Shown here piece by piece: positions 22,180 to 32,830 of a DNA stretch of 64,000 bases (within the stretch, counting starts at the first letter, position 1; each line of letters begins with the position of its first letter). The notes below the pieces were generated by a model. It was not told where the DNA came from. It saw only the letters and a list, made by a program, of their open reading frames with translations, and did no database searches. The position numbers and the translations under genes were made by a program. Source of the stretch: Molanna angustata (taxonomy: Eukaryota; Arthropoda; Insecta; Trichoptera; Molannidae); NCBI GenBank assembly GCA_963576475.1, contig OY754964.1:2629501-2693500 (forward strand), read 5' to 3'.

Positions 22180-22600
22180 CTATTGCATGAGTTTTTGAAA
22201 TTTGAATTTGTTTGATATCTTTCGTGTAAAATTAGTTTTAGCAAAACCCATTTTTATATTTTTATTGTAAGTTACTAAAAAACTACAAAGCCAATGGAGT
22301 CGATTTTTACTTCAATCGAAAGAGAATATGAAAATCTACCGGCTGATTTTTTCAATATTACCTATAATATTTTAATTACTTTTTAAAAATACCTCTAACT
22401 TTTACCTTTTCTTGACGAAAAAATGTTGTATATCACATATCAGGTGAAATACAATATTTTTTCTTGTTTCATACATTAGAAGGTAATTTAGCGTGCATTG
22501 TTGTGTACATCCGTATACCCAGGATACCTATACAAGGGCCTTGACGCCCGAAAACGATGATAATAGATGAGATTGGAAGCACGATTCTAAGCCGGTGTCA
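22180..22600 (+). repeat. Family G repeat, uninterrupted copy
   Basis: Reference copy for family G: TTGAATTTGTTTGATATCTT, TACTAAAAAACTACAAAGCC, GATTTTTACTTCAATCGAAA, then AAAATCTACCGGCTGATTTT and the part shared with 18298-18430. A third copy is reversed at 32480-32655. Non-coding; class unknown. Confidence 0.6.
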
Positions 22601-23285
22601 TACAGTTTCAATTTACATAGTGTAAAAAGAGAAACTATCTTAAATAACCACTTTCCTTTAAAATACATACAATCCTTTGACGATCGACCTTCGAACAAAT
22701 TGTCGCTTCTTTGGAAGTTATCATTAAAATTGACAATAAAATAATATAACCCTTTCCCATTATATCCAGGCTCCGGAAGAAGACAAAAATATATTATATT
22801 TCTCTGTCATATTGTAGTATTCTGTAATATTTGGTCCTGTTTTGAGAACACCGTAAACGTGGAGACAAATTCTTTAACTGCATTTCAAACTGTTTCTTTT
22901 CACAGCATCCATACATTTTTAAGACTGGTCCGGTTTCAGGAAAATTCTGTTGAATATTATTTTAGTAATTTCGTATTATTCTTAATTCATCAACGATAAA
23001 TTAACAGTTTTTTTAATTTTTTTTAACGGCGCTGGCCGATTTACTAATGATATTAATAACAATTAAGCACTACAAATAATAACACTCAATTATTATTATT
23101 ACCATTATACACTGCCTCAAAAGAATTAGTTTTATTATTTTATTTGTGGAATGAAATAATATTTTTTTGCATAATTTAAATTTGACAAATTTATGTTATT
23201 ACATATGCCATACACACTAAACCATCACGATGAAACACATAGTATATATGCACTCTTTTCATGATACCCGTTGATAAATAGTAAA
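22601..23285. other. No gene seen
   Basis: AT-rich; no match to other parts of the window noticed. Confidence 0.3.
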
Positions 23286-23475
23286 GACCGCCGTGGCACA
23301 GTTGGAAAGCCGTTTGTCTCTGTGCAGACGTCTTGGATTCGATCCCCAACAGAGGAGAAATTTATTTAAATTAATTGGTTCTCAGGGCTGGAAACACTGG
23401 TTGGTTAGAAGAAATTGCCATGTGGCAATCAAGTCGCCACATGCGCAGGGTTTAAGGAAGTAGTATTATTATTGT
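23286..23475 (+). mobile_element. SINE-A (tRNA-like)
   Basis: ACCGCCGTGGCACAGTTGG (A-box TGGCACAGTTGG) and TTGGATTCGATCCCCAAC (B-box), then AGAGGAGAAATTTATTTAAA, GGCTGGAAACACTGGTTGG, AGAAATTGCCATGTGGCAAT and a TTATTATT tail. Same family as 30552 (-), 34360 (-), 43258, 44321, 58781 and 60267. Confidence 0.8.
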
Positions 23476-23756
23476 GTCGTTTTAATAAAATCTCACCTCA
23501 AAAAAGCACTTTGAGTTTGTAAACTGCGAAACCAACAATAGAAACATTAGGTGAATATGTTAATAATCAGGAATCATTAGGATTGATAGATAGTATAGCG
23601 ACCTCCTTAGAGCCTTATCCTTTGATATGTTAAGTATGTAAATGGGTGAATTATTCCCAATTCACCCATCTAGAAAAAAAATCAATTCTTTTGAAGAAGT
23701 GCATAATGAGATAATTTAGTATAATTTATTATAATTTAGTACTTATTATTATTTAC

Positions 23757-23836
23757 AGTATTACTTATTTATTAAACTGGTATTACTTATTTACTAAACT
23801 GGTACTAATACAGTATTACTTATTTACTAAACTGGT
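23757..23836. repeat. Three-copy ~25-40 bp tandem (ACTTATTTACTAAACTGGT)
   Basis: TTACTTATTTA(T/C)TAAACTGGT occurs three times immediately before the R4 reverse transcriptase fragment. The last copy runs into its coding frame (LNWFKTYLSNR), so the truncated 5' end of R4 was tandemly copied. Confidence 0.65.
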
Positions 23837-24879
23837 TCAAAACATATCTTAGCAACCGTAAGCAAATTGTCACTATTGGAAATTATCGTAGTGAAGAGCA
23901 ATATATTTCCTATGGAGTCCCGCAGGGTAGTGTACTTGGACCAGTTTTGTTTCTCATATAAATTGATAATTTGTGCCGTCTTCCTGTAGATGGAAAAATA
24001 ATAAGTTTTGCTGATGAAACTGTACTAATAGTAAGTGAAAAAACTTGGAAACAGAGCTACAAAATAGCTGGTATGGCAATTAACAAAATAAAAAACTGTC
24101 TGGATAACAGCCTTCTTACATTAAACAATAGTAAAACTAAATACCTTACATTTAGCGCCACACAAGCAGGGCAACCTTTATTAAATTCGATGTTTTCTAT
24201 AAAAATACATTGTTGTGTACCTAGAGAATCTTGTGACTGTATCCCTTTGGAGAGAGTCACTGCTATAAATTATTTAGGTCTGACCATAGATAATAATCTA
24301 AGATGGCAAGATCACATAGAGACACTAACAAATAGAATTCTTAAACTTGGTTATATTTATAGAAACCTTCGAAAAATTCTAAAACAAAAAACATTAAAAA
24401 CTGTCTATTTCGCATTGACTCATTCATTGATCTCATATGGAATTGTTGGTTGGGGTGGATGTGCCAAAACTATCTTGGAAAAACTTTGTCTAGCTCAAAG
24501 ATGCATTGTGAAGATAATTATCCAAAAACCGTTTGATTACCCTACGGAAAACCTCTATAACGATTTTAAAGTATTTGACCCGAGACAAATATATATCCAG
24601 CATATACTAACTTATTTTCATAAAAATATAATACATCACCAGAAAACACAACAATCCAGAACCACACGAACAAGCATTACTTTAAATTACATAATCCCTC
24701 ATATGAAAACAACTTTCGGACAAAGAAATGCATCATTTATCGCTCCACGAATTTATAATACTTTACCTATGTCTCTCAAGGTAATAACTTCACATACATT
24801 ATTTAAAACAAGAATAAAAAAATATATAGGGAATTACGGAAGGACAGAAATTGCCCAAATATTAAACATCCAACAATAA
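23833..24879 (+). pseudogene. R4 non-LTR reverse transcriptase, 5'-truncated, inactive
   Basis: The frame starts inside the RT domain: WFKTYLSNRKQ, GVPQGSVLGPVLFLI, then an in-frame TAA at 23959-23961. A 302-codon open frame (23971-24879) follows. The catalytic box reads FADE instead of F/YADD (Glu codon 24016-24018), so the third catalytic Asp is lost. Later blocks are NNSKTKYLTFS (motif D), INYLGLTIDNNLRWQDHIE (motif E region), SLISYGIVGWGG and a C-terminus with MKTTFGQRN and PRIYNTLP. The 3' UTR continues to an AATAAATAAA tail near 25445. Other R4 pieces are at 10985-11110 and 49900-50480 (+) and 42245-42660 (-). The element is probably in the Jockey/CR1 group; the exact clade is uncertain. 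Confidence 0.8.
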
Positions 24880-25319
24880 TTCTGAGAAATAATATTAAAT
24901 AATATAACTACACGCTACACAAGCTGGTTCGAGGATTGTCTTTACATTGCATCTTATTTTAAGACAAATAAACTCTAAAACATTTCTCTTTTTTTATTAG
25001 ATTTATTTCAAAGAAAAAATCTTGATTTTGTTTTTTATTTGATTTGTGACTCAAGTCAAATAATATTGTTACTGAGTATATACGTTGAGAAGACCACAGA
25101 GCAAATTTTAATGTCAAACTGCTACATAACATAAATGACAACAACGGGTGTGCATATTATGGTAGAAATAATATTAGAATAATAACATATCAAAATTTAC
25201 TGTATCAGTTTATACTTTAGTGTTTAAGATATTGGTAACTATGTAATATTGTAATTTACTGTGTTGTGATGTCTGGTGTCCGCTCTATGTAACTATGTAT
25301 AACCAAAATGTCAAATATT

Positions 25320-25445
25320 TGGCTTGGTAAAATTGTAAACTGCTAGCCCTAGAACAGGGTTACCTAGTTGGGCAGCAGTAATCTTCATAATAGTCTTTGT
25401 GATAAAGGTGTGAAAAATAAATAAATAAAAAATAAATAAAAATAT
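25320..25445 (+). other. R4 3' UTR stem-loop-like signature and tail
   Basis: CTGCTAGCCC at 25340-25349 can pair with GGGCAGCAG at 25370-25378 around AGAACAGGGTTACCTAGTT. The same arrangement is kept with paired changes at 50312-50347 and 42321-42357 (-). An AATAAATAAATAAA tail follows. Confidence 0.55.
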
Positions 25446-25736
25446 TTGGTAGTACCTACTACAATTCATATTAATGTATATTATCTTAGATAAGTACATT
25501 AAATAAAAAATAAATATTTCATGTCAAACCATAGATTGTTTACTTTCATATTGCCAATGTCATACGCGTTATGTTGTTTCAAATTCAAATACGGAACATG
25601 TTAAAGAAAAATTAGAAAAGTTTCTTAAACAATTCCACTTTGCAATATGTGAAAAGAAAACTTTGCACCCCTTGATGAATACATGTGGTGTTTTTTTATC
25701 ATAGATCAGGTCCAATGCCTTTTCAAATTTTAAAAT
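25446..25736. other. No gene seen
   Basis: AT-rich sequence between the R4 tail and the 28-bp minisatellite; nothing assignable. Confidence 0.25.
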
Positions 25737-25904
25737 GTAATGATTCATGGTCGAATTTTAAAATGTAATGAATCATGGACGAATTTTAAAATGGAATGAA
25801 TCATGGTCGAATTTTAAAATGTAATGAATCATGGACGAATTTTAAAATGGAATGAATCATGGTCGAGTTTTAAAATGTAATGAATCATGGTCGAATTTTA
25901 AAAT
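25737..25904. repeat. 28-bp tandem repeat, six units with 56-bp alternation
   Basis: Six exact-length units (starts 25737, 25765, 25793, 25821, 25849, 25877) of the form GTAATGAATCATGG(T/A)CGA ATTTTAAAAT. Units 2 and 4 are identical, and units 3 and 5 share GGAATG, so the array grew by 56-bp doublets. There are no variable spacers, so this is not a CRISPR. Confidence 0.9.
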
Positions 25905-26356
25905 CTGATCGATCACTAGAAAATACGATAAATCGTCAGCATCATAGAAAAATATTTGAATGTATCAAAGGTAATGTAAGTTTCCTGAAACCGACCCTGT
26001 AAGAATCCCCCAGCAGAAGTCCCAGATAATATATGGCTCTGAAACAATACCAAAGTGGAATATTTCTATATTGAAAATGAGACTTAACCGTAAATCACTT
26101 TCGCCGTTATGTGTCCTTGAACAAGATTGTTTTGTTTTGCCACAGTTAAAATTTAATTACCAATATTATTGTAACAGAAATTCACTGCGACGTCTACGTG
26201 CCTCTCAGGGATACTATATTTCTGAAAATGTTCATACTTACATATTTACAAAATGACTCTCCATTCGTCACATCAATTATGTATTTTTGTAAAAAATCGA
26301 CAGTTTGGTGAATAACACTAAATCTATGTAGTGACAGAAAACATGATATTATTGTT
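25905..26356. other. No gene seen
   Basis: A 61-codon frame (26071-26256) has no recognisable content. Confidence 0.3.
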
Positions 26357-27250
26357 TTTTAACAGATTTTTAATTATCTCAATAGAGACGAAGTTGGAAT
26401 ATTTATTGTAGGAGAACCGGGAAATCAAGGCACCTACAGGGCTTACGAACTGTCATCGGCTGGTTTACGTGATCACTTTATGCGCTTGCGCAACGTTCAC
26501 CAATTATGCCTTTTTTAATGAGATCCCTATCAATTCAATTTTGAAAGTTCTATATATTGTAATACTGAAATTCTTTTCGCTTGAAAATAAGGAATTTTTA
26601 CTACAGCCATCTTTTTAATTATCTCTATTGAGATAATTAAAAATCTGTTAAAAAATATCTTTGACTCCCGACAGGGAAAAAAATCCAATGTTTGCGCATA
26701 TGCAATAATAAAAATATTCGATTACTTACACATTGGTACAAGTAGGTAAATAAGACAAAAATGACCTTATAAGTCTGGCGCAATTCAGGGGTGACTTCTA
26801 TGCGAAAATGCATTGTCACCTCAGATATAAGAATTGTAGCTTTCATTATTTACTAATTCTCTCAATAGATGGCGTTCCAACAAAATAAATAAAAATAATA
26901 AGATTGTTGTTCATAATTTCACCCATAGATGGCTGTAGTAAAAATTCCTTATTTTCAAGCGAAAAGAATTTCAGTATTACAATATATAGAACTTTCAAAA
27001 TTGAATTGATAGGGATCTCATTAAAAAAGGCATAATTGGTGAACGTTGCGCAAGCGCATAAAGTGATCACGTAAACCAGCCGATGACAGGTCGTAAGCCC
27101 TGTAGGTGCCTTGATTTCCCGGTTCTCCTACAATAAATATTCCAACTTCGTCTCTATTGAGATAATTAAAAATCTGTTAAAAAATATCTTTGACTCCCGA
27201 CAGGGAAAAAAATCCAATGTTTGCGCATATGCAATAATAAAAATATTCGA
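26357..27250. mobile_element. Fold-back element with ~255-bp inverted arms
   Basis: The left arm 26357-26611 is repeated in inverse at about 26930-27190 with few differences. Landmarks are AACAGATTTTTAATTATCTC, GAGACGAAGTTGGAATATTT, AGGAGAACCGGGAAATCAAG, CACCTACAGGGCTTACGA and TTTACGTGATCACTTTATGC. Between and after the arms, a separate ~98-bp block (TCTTTGACTCCCGACAGGG plus GTTTGCGCATATGCAATAAT) occurs in direct orientation at 26624-26720 and 27153-27250. There is no coding capacity. Related copies are at 27780-28296, 28832-29130, 32290-32430, 32740-32830 and 33195-33330. Confidence 0.7.
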
Positions 27251-27339
27251 TGATATTATTGTATTAAAACCCCCTAATGTAGTATTTATTTTTTATTTTT
27301 ATTAATAATATAAAGAAGAAGTTACAATTAAATTACATA

Positions 27340-27590
27340 CTATAAGATAAGTATATATTATGTACAACATCTGGCACCCAGGCCTGCTTTTTACCATCCT
27401 CGAAGGAATGATTGATGGGGGTAACTGTAGAGGTCGCCCCAGAAACAACTATATAGACCAGATAATCGGTGACGTGCGCTGTAGCAGTTACAAAGAGATG
27501 AAGAGACTGGTGGACGATAGAGATAAGTGGAAAGATCGAGTGTTTGGCGCAGACCAATCCTAGGATTGTGACCCAGAAGAAAAAAGAGGT
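27340..27590 (+). pseudogene. RTE-B retrotransposon tail, copy 2
   Basis: The 67-codon frame contains HPGLLFTILEGMIDGG, RGRPRNNYIDQIIGDV and CSSYKEMKRLVDDRDKWKDR, ending ADQS and a stop. It is nearly identical to 8180-8440 but without the small insertion there, so it is the better reference. Only the RTE C-terminal tail is present. Confidence 0.7.
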
Positions 27591-27779
27591 GTGTGTATGT
27601 GTGTTATTGATAAGTATGTAATTGCGAGGGTACAATGAACACCTCACTAGGAAGTCCTGTGCCGAAGTGTTCATTTGAACACTTAATAATATTAATAATA
27701 ATTTTTTTTTCCTTTAGAAAAACCGATTACATTGGAACAATGTTGAATTCATATAAATTTATGTGTTAGATTTGTTGCA

Positions 27780-28296
27780 TTCATTGTTTGAAAAAAACAA
27801 TTTCTCGATAGATGGCGTTACAAAAAGGTTTCTTCTTTGCTTCATAGATGGCGATGGTATTTTTTAACTTATTTTCAAAACGATCAGTTTCTCATTATTA
27901 AAATATATAGGTAGAACTTTCAAAGTTGCATTGAAAAGGGAACTCAATAAGAAGGCATAATCGTCGGTTGACAAGTAAAACTCATTAAGTATAGTTTTAT
28001 GGCTGAATAACTTTTATACATTATAATTCCCAAATATTAACAACCCTTTGCAAGAAAAAATCACTAAGTCCGTAATGCAATCCAAAATAGTAGTATTTTA
28101 TTTAATTTCTGTTTTGTAAGTTCTTACGGCAGGAAAAACTAACTAAAACTTGATTATCTTAAATTAGCTGCAGCGTCACTTAGTGAGTTATACCTATGTA
28201 CTTGTCAACCGACGCATTATTGGTGGTAATCCAACAGATGACAGATGAACTCAAAGTCCTGTAGGTGCTTTGAGGACCTAGTTCTCCTATAATATT
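27780..28296 (-). mobile_element. Fold-back family copy, diverged and interrupted
   Basis: TCGATAGATGGCGTT, GAACTTTCAAAGTTGCATTG, CTCAATAAGAAGGCATAAT, then after the inserted MITE GTCCTGTAGGTGCTTTGAGG and AGTTCTCCTATAATATT follow the order of the right arm at 26860-27150. It is older than the 26.3-kb copy. Confidence 0.6.
27963..28213. mobile_element. 251-bp MITE with 15-bp perfect TIRs
   Basis: GTCGGTTGACAAGTA opens the element and its exact reverse complement closes it. The inner words ACTCATTAAGT and CACTTAGTGAGTT extend the match imperfectly. Flanks GCATAATC (27955-27962) and GCATTATT (28214-28221) may be a diverged 8-bp target duplication. The uninterrupted flank is seen in the 26-27 kb copy (GGCATAATTGGTG). 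Confidence 0.7.
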
Positions 28297-28301
28297 TTAA
28301 A

Positions 28302-28372
28302 ATCACATATAAATCCTTACATTTCAATAGAGAATATAGTCTCTATTGAAATGTAAGGATTTATATGTGATT
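28302..28372. repeat. 71-bp palindrome
   Basis: AAATCACATATAAATCCTTA, CATTTCAATAGAGA and the exact reverse complement around a short ATATAG centre. The right arm is the start of the family F copy that follows, so it may have formed by an inverted duplication of the family edge. Confidence 0.7.
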
Positions 28373-28560
28373 TAAATTATCGGAAACCGTATGATATTTT
28401 GCATTTTAAATGCAAGCCTGACTTGAAATGAAAAAAAAAATATCACGAAAATTTATTAATGTGGTGCACTCTTTAAGGACATAAAAGATTTATTTCTGCA
28501 CGACACATAGTTATAAAGTAATTTAAAACAATTAGGTATGTAAAAAAAAACATAATTTTC
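28365..28560 (-). repeat. Family F repeat, reversed copy
   Basis: GTGATTTAAATTATCGGAAA, GCAAGCCTGACTTGAAATGA and GTGCACTCTTTAAGGACATA match the reverse complement of 41640-41860. Confidence 0.55.
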
Positions 28561-28831
28561 ATATTATATTTAGGGGAAAAATGCTTTATTTCATAATTGT
28601 GTGACGTTCATTCCCAACAAAAATGTTGAAAATACTCATAGCATTTTTATTTTAGAAACACTGTTGAACATAATATTATTTGAGAAATTTGATTTGAAAT
28701 TATTGGCAGGTTTCGGTTTATATGCCCCCTTGAGATTATGAAGATAAAGTGCACAAAGAAGTGTTTATTGCAAAAAGGAAATCTCTTCCATCTAACCCAA
28801 GGAGTCTCAAGTAAATTAAATACACGTATTT
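28561..28831. other. No gene seen
   Basis: AT-rich spacer between family F and the compact fold-back copy. Confidence 0.25.
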
Positions 28832-29130
28832 TTTAACAGATTTTTAATTATCTCAATAGAGACGAAGTTGGAATATTTATTGTAGGAGAACCGGGAAATC
28901 AAGGCACCTACAGGGCTTACGACCTGTCATCGGCATAAAGTGATCACGTAAACCAGCCGATGACAGGTCGTAAGCCCTGTAGGTGCCTTGATTTCCCGGT
29001 TCTCCTACAATAAATATTACAACTTCGTCTCTATTGAGATAATTAAAAATCTGTTAAAAAATATCTTTGACTCCCGACAGGGAAAAAAATCCAATGTTTG
29101 CGCATATGCAATAATAAAAAATATTCGATT
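28832..29130. mobile_element. Compact fold-back copy (near-perfect palindrome)
   Basis: The left arm 28834-28934 and right arm 28943-29058 are almost perfect reverse complements around CATAAAGTGATCACG. The arms are the same as the outer ~100 bp of the 26.3-kb element. The ~98-bp TCTTTGACTCCCGACAGGG block follows on the right only. Confidence 0.7.
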
Positions 29131-29869
29131 AAATACACGTAGCCTAATCTAACATAACCTAACGTAACCAAACTTAATCTAATAGTATGGCATTTTAAAA
29201 ACAACAGAAGAGGCAGTATAAATATTTTTCTTTATCAATATCCAAACTATCTATATATATTTCTATTTAAAAATTATTCGGTTATAAGAAAATATGAACT
29301 ATAAATATCCTGGCTCAACAATATTAAAATCGAATTTAGGTATCCACTTAAATTGGAAAATGATATGTCTCTAGACCAATCAAAATATGAAAATACCTAT
29401 CTCATCATTTGATGCATAAAATATTCCTCATTAGGAACAAAAAGTCTTTTATAAATTGTATAAATATAGATACCTACTGACTTTATATTTTTGTTACAAA
29501 TGACATTTTTTTATCGTTATAAATGCATCATTTTAATGTCATTATAAATTAATATATGAAAGTGTCTAGAGTCTAGACAAATCATACTAAGAGGAGAAAA
29601 AAATATTTATAAGTATTATGTAGATTTTCCAACAGTACAAAGACCAGAGTTTAAATTTATTTAAAGTTTTATTTTCAATCGAAACAAACGATTGAAAATA
29701 ATTGTCAAGTGATTTCACAAAAAATAGTAATGAGCAAAAAAAGAACAAAAACTGATTGATTTTGGTCTGAAATATGTATTCAAAGTTGAATCATGTCATG
29801 GTCTTTATTTATTCGATTGTGTCTAGAAAAAAAAACTATATTTCTATGGAATTTAGGTGTTTCAAACTA
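29131..29869. other. No gene seen
   Basis: AT-rich; a short TTTTCAATCG/CGATTGAAAA hairpin at about 29671-29698. Nothing else assignable. Confidence 0.3.
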
Positions 29870-30300
29870 GCGAAACGAAGGCACTTTGAAATATCGCTGG
29901 TAAAAACCCTCCGCGATAGAGTACGAAACCAGGGGGCAAGTATGGTCCAACCGGCGAAATCAAAACCTTCGAGATACCCATATCATGGATATAATTATCA
30001 TATGGAGTCCTATGACATCTAAAGATGTTATAGAACATATCTATAATATTATATCCATGACTTGGGTAATAGTGAGGGTTTTGATTTCGCCGGTTGGACC
30101 AGACTTGCTCCCCAGAAGGCTGCGTGATGTTGAGAATATCCTAAGATGGGGTCGACGGAGAAGAAGGTTCTGGAACGAGCGAACGAACGAACACGTGTCG
30201 GAAATGACAAATTCAAGAACCGTCAAAGTGGCAAGACCTCCAGGACGTCCTGTCAAGAGATGAAAGGACAGCTATTAGTCCACGTTACAGGAGGAAACGA
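29870..30300 (+). pseudogene. RTE-D tail, split by a MITE
   Basis: After the MITE the frame reads RRLRDVENILRWGRRRRRFW, NERTNEHVSEM and VKVARPPGRPVKR before a stop near 30261. This is like the WNEHV...GRPxKRW end of RTE-like proteins. Sequence left of the MITE (about 29870-29932) may be the same element, since removing the 180-bp insertion and one CAG joins them in sequence. Confidence 0.5.
29933..30112. mobile_element. Harbinger-type MITE, copy 1 (CAG target duplication)
   Basis: 180 bp with ~35-bp TIRs beginning GGGGCAAGTATGGTCCAACC then GGCGAAATCAAAACC, flanked by CAG at 29930-29932 and 30113-30115. The interior is itself palindromic around CATGGATATAATTATC and GATGTTATAG. Same family as 49471-49649. 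A 3-bp CNG duplication and G-run ends are consistent with PIF/Harbinger (inference). Confidence 0.75.
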
Positions 30301-30369
30301 ATCTAAATCTAACATACCAACAGACCTAAAAGAGAGTAAGAAGATGAAGAACAATCTACATTTTTAAAA

Positions 30370-30500
30370 TTAGATGGTTCGGTAGTAGAGCGGTTAGCGC
30401 GCTGGCTTAGTAAGTAATCCAGTGATGGGAAGTTCGAACCCCAGTCTGCCTAGAACGGTTTCGTTCACCTAAAGCACAAGCATTTCGTTAAAAAAAATTG
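30370..30500 (+). mobile_element. SINE-C (tRNA-like)
   Basis: GGTAGTAGAGCGGTTAGCGC (A-box region) and GAAGTTCGAACCCCAGT (B-box), then GTTTCGTTCACCTAAAGCAC as in 2125-2260. Confidence 0.65.
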
Positions 30501-30551
30501 AAAATGAATTTGATTTCTATGTTTTTTTTTTATAATAGAAAATATAATATT

Positions 30552-30745
30552 AATAAACCCTTTCTAGCACCCTGCGCAAGTTGCGAATTTATTGCCATAT
30601 GGCAATTTCTTTCAACTAACCAGTGTTTCCAGGCAAGAGAAGCAATATCAGCGCGAGAAATTAATTTAAATAAATTTCTCCTCTGCTGGGGATCGAACCC
30701 AGGATACCCGCACAGAAACCAAACCAATTATACCAATTAAAATAA
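30552..30745 (-). mobile_element. SINE-A, reversed copy
   Basis: On the minus strand: tRNA-like head with GGTTCGATCCCCAGCAGAGG, then body GAGAAATTTATTTAAATTAA and GGAAACACTGGTTAGTTG, tail GCGCAGGGTGCTAGAAAGG. The A-box end is degraded (ATTGGTATAATTGG). Confidence 0.75.
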
Positions 30746-31129
30746 TATACCAACTAAAAAAAATGTTTCAACGATAGGTAGATAAATAAATTATTATGAA
30801 ACCAAAAATCTATTATACATACGTAGGTAATTATTCCATTTTTTTAAGTAATAAATAAGACCAAGACCAAAGCTGTTGTTACTCCCATCACTATAAAAAA
30901 GAAGCATAATACGTACGTCAATTGGATGATTATTGAAAAAAAATCTCATTTAAATACAAAATTATGTAAGTAGATAAATACCAAAGTAGATACTTAGACG
31001 TGTACATAACTACTGTATATAATTTGCCAATGTATGTATATTGAAAATTATATTTATGTAAATTCATATTGCATAAAAATTCATATTGCAAAAACATAAA
31101 AATTTAAATTTAGTATTTTTAAGAAAAAT
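30746..31129. other. No gene seen
   Basis: AT-rich interval. Confidence 0.25.
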
Positions 31130-31440
31130 ATTGAAGCTGATTTACCTTTCTAATAACTTTTTTTCATTTTATAGTTTATTTTCTCTGTATATTATAAGAC
31201 TGTATTTTTCCCTCAAATAAATAAATAAATAAACTCTTAATAACTGACCTTCTCCATCGTTTGTCTCCTCCCATAACCTCTAACTCTTTCTGTTTTTTGT
31301 TATAAATTTAATGTACCTGCAACTGCACTATTTATGGCCTCACGTTGCTTTAGTTGGTTGGAAGAAATTGCCTTCTGGCATTAAATCCGCCGTTGCACAC
31401 ATTATTGTAAACGAAGTAATATAAATAAATAAAATATATT
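31130..31440 (+). mobile_element. R3 non-LTR 3' UTR copy (with a second tail inside)
   Basis: From about 31228: CTTAATAACTGACCTTCTCC, CCTCTAACTC, TATTTATGGCCTCACGTTGC, GGTTGGAAGAAATTGCCTTC and an AAATAAATAAA end match the copy at 36500-36790. A separate AAATAAATAAATAAATAAA at 31204-31224 shows that another tail ends just before it. Confidence 0.6.
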
Positions 31441-32289
31441 TGACTTATTCAATTAAATTCAATAATATAAACGAGCTGGTTATGGCCAAAATAATGCAAA
31501 AGTTAATGTAGTTCAACTAAATATTTAAATAAATTATATCAATATGAAGTAAAGAAATTGAACTATGAGCTTTTTATGGGAAACAATTAACAATATATTT
31601 TTTTTAAATCTGGACAGTGCATTTTTATACAGCTCATAATTTGTATTTCATAAATAAATTAAACGAAAATCAATAATCATTAATATTCCAGAACGTGAGC
31701 ACATGTTTAAAGGAGAAATATTCAATGATATTTTCATAATTTGTTTTCGCCATAATTGCATAGTTAATTAAACTTGCATAGTTAATCATATTTTTTTATT
31801 TATAACAATATTTTTAAGCATAAGAGAACATTTAAATACAAGTTAAACATGTTTATTTAAAATTCCATTCTGTGTTGCCATATATTTAAAAAAAACTAAA
31901 ATAAATTTTTCCTTTTACATACATATCATTACCTACATACTGAGACTAGATAGAAAAAACTTTTTTGGCAATACTAAAAAAACACAAGTCAAGAATATTT
32001 TCAAAAATGGACGTACTTATGATAGTTTGTGCACAATACCGTTATAAAAACATAATTTTACAACATAAGAAGCTGTCTGACATAGGAATAATGGGCTAAG
32101 ATGAATTGCTCTAGTTTAAAAGTAGTCGTAAATATTCATTTTGAAAGTAACAGTTAGATAAAAGTAAAAACACAATTGAGACTGAAGGTCAGGTTTAACT
32201 GTTTTTTTTGTTATGACCAAGAATTCCAGAAGATAGGCACATCTTACATGCCAATGACATTGTTTCTTTTGGTAGGTAGGTATATGAAA
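31441..32289. other. No gene seen
   Basis: Very AT-rich; short chance frames only. Confidence 0.3.
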
Positions 32290-32430
32290 GATGAAACGGG
32301 AATATATATATTTATAGGACAACCGGAAAATCAGGCACCAACAGGGCTTACGACCTGTATTAGGCTGGTTTACGTGATCACTTTAAGTCCTTGCGCAACG
32401 TTTATCAATCATGCTTTTTTAACCCATTTC
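32290..32430 (+). mobile_element. Fold-back family, single arm
   Basis: GGACAACCGGAAAATCAGGC, ACCAACAGGGCTTACGACCT, GGCTGGTTTACGTGATCACT and CTTGCGCAACGTTTATC match the left arm at 26410-26520, diverged. Confidence 0.55.
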
Positions 32431-32479
32431 CAAAAGCGGGGGAGGTTATCAATTCGGCGAAACTTTTTTTTGATTAAGT

Positions 32480-32655
32480 ATGTATGTTCAGTGTGTAGAT
32501 TTTAATATACTCGATTGAAGTAAAAATCTACTTCAGTCACAGTAGTTTTTTAGTTATTTATAATAAAAATTTGAAAAAGAGTTTTTTTAAAACTAATTTT
32601 ACAACAAAAGTTTTAAACAAATACAAATTTCAAAAAACACTACGCATAGAATATA
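32480..32655 (-). repeat. Family G repeat, reversed copy
   Basis: The reverse complement contains ACTAAAAAACTACTGTGACT, GATTTTTACTTCAATCGAG and GTAAAATTAGTTTTAAAA, matching 22190-22340. Confidence 0.55.
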
Positions 32656-32739
32656 GATGTTAAAATAATATTTTCTTTATTACAGACGTAGATATACTAT
32701 AAAGGATACTAGGGGCATGATTTTAAAATTTACTCTTAC

Positions 32740-32830
32740 TATATACACTTAAAGTGATCTTATAAAGCAACTGATGACAGATCGTAAGCCTTGTAGAGGC
32801 CTGATTTTTAAGTATCTTAAAACTTACACA
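32740..32830 (-). mobile_element. Fold-back family, small remnant
   Basis: AAAGTGATCTTATAAAGCAA, CTGATGACAGATCGTAAGCC and TTGTAGAGGCCTGATTTTTA follow the right-arm order at 27060-27120. Confidence 0.45.

Noticed and set aside
25737..25904. CRISPR-like array
   Set aside because: Contiguous 28-bp units without spacers, in a eukaryotic repeat setting.
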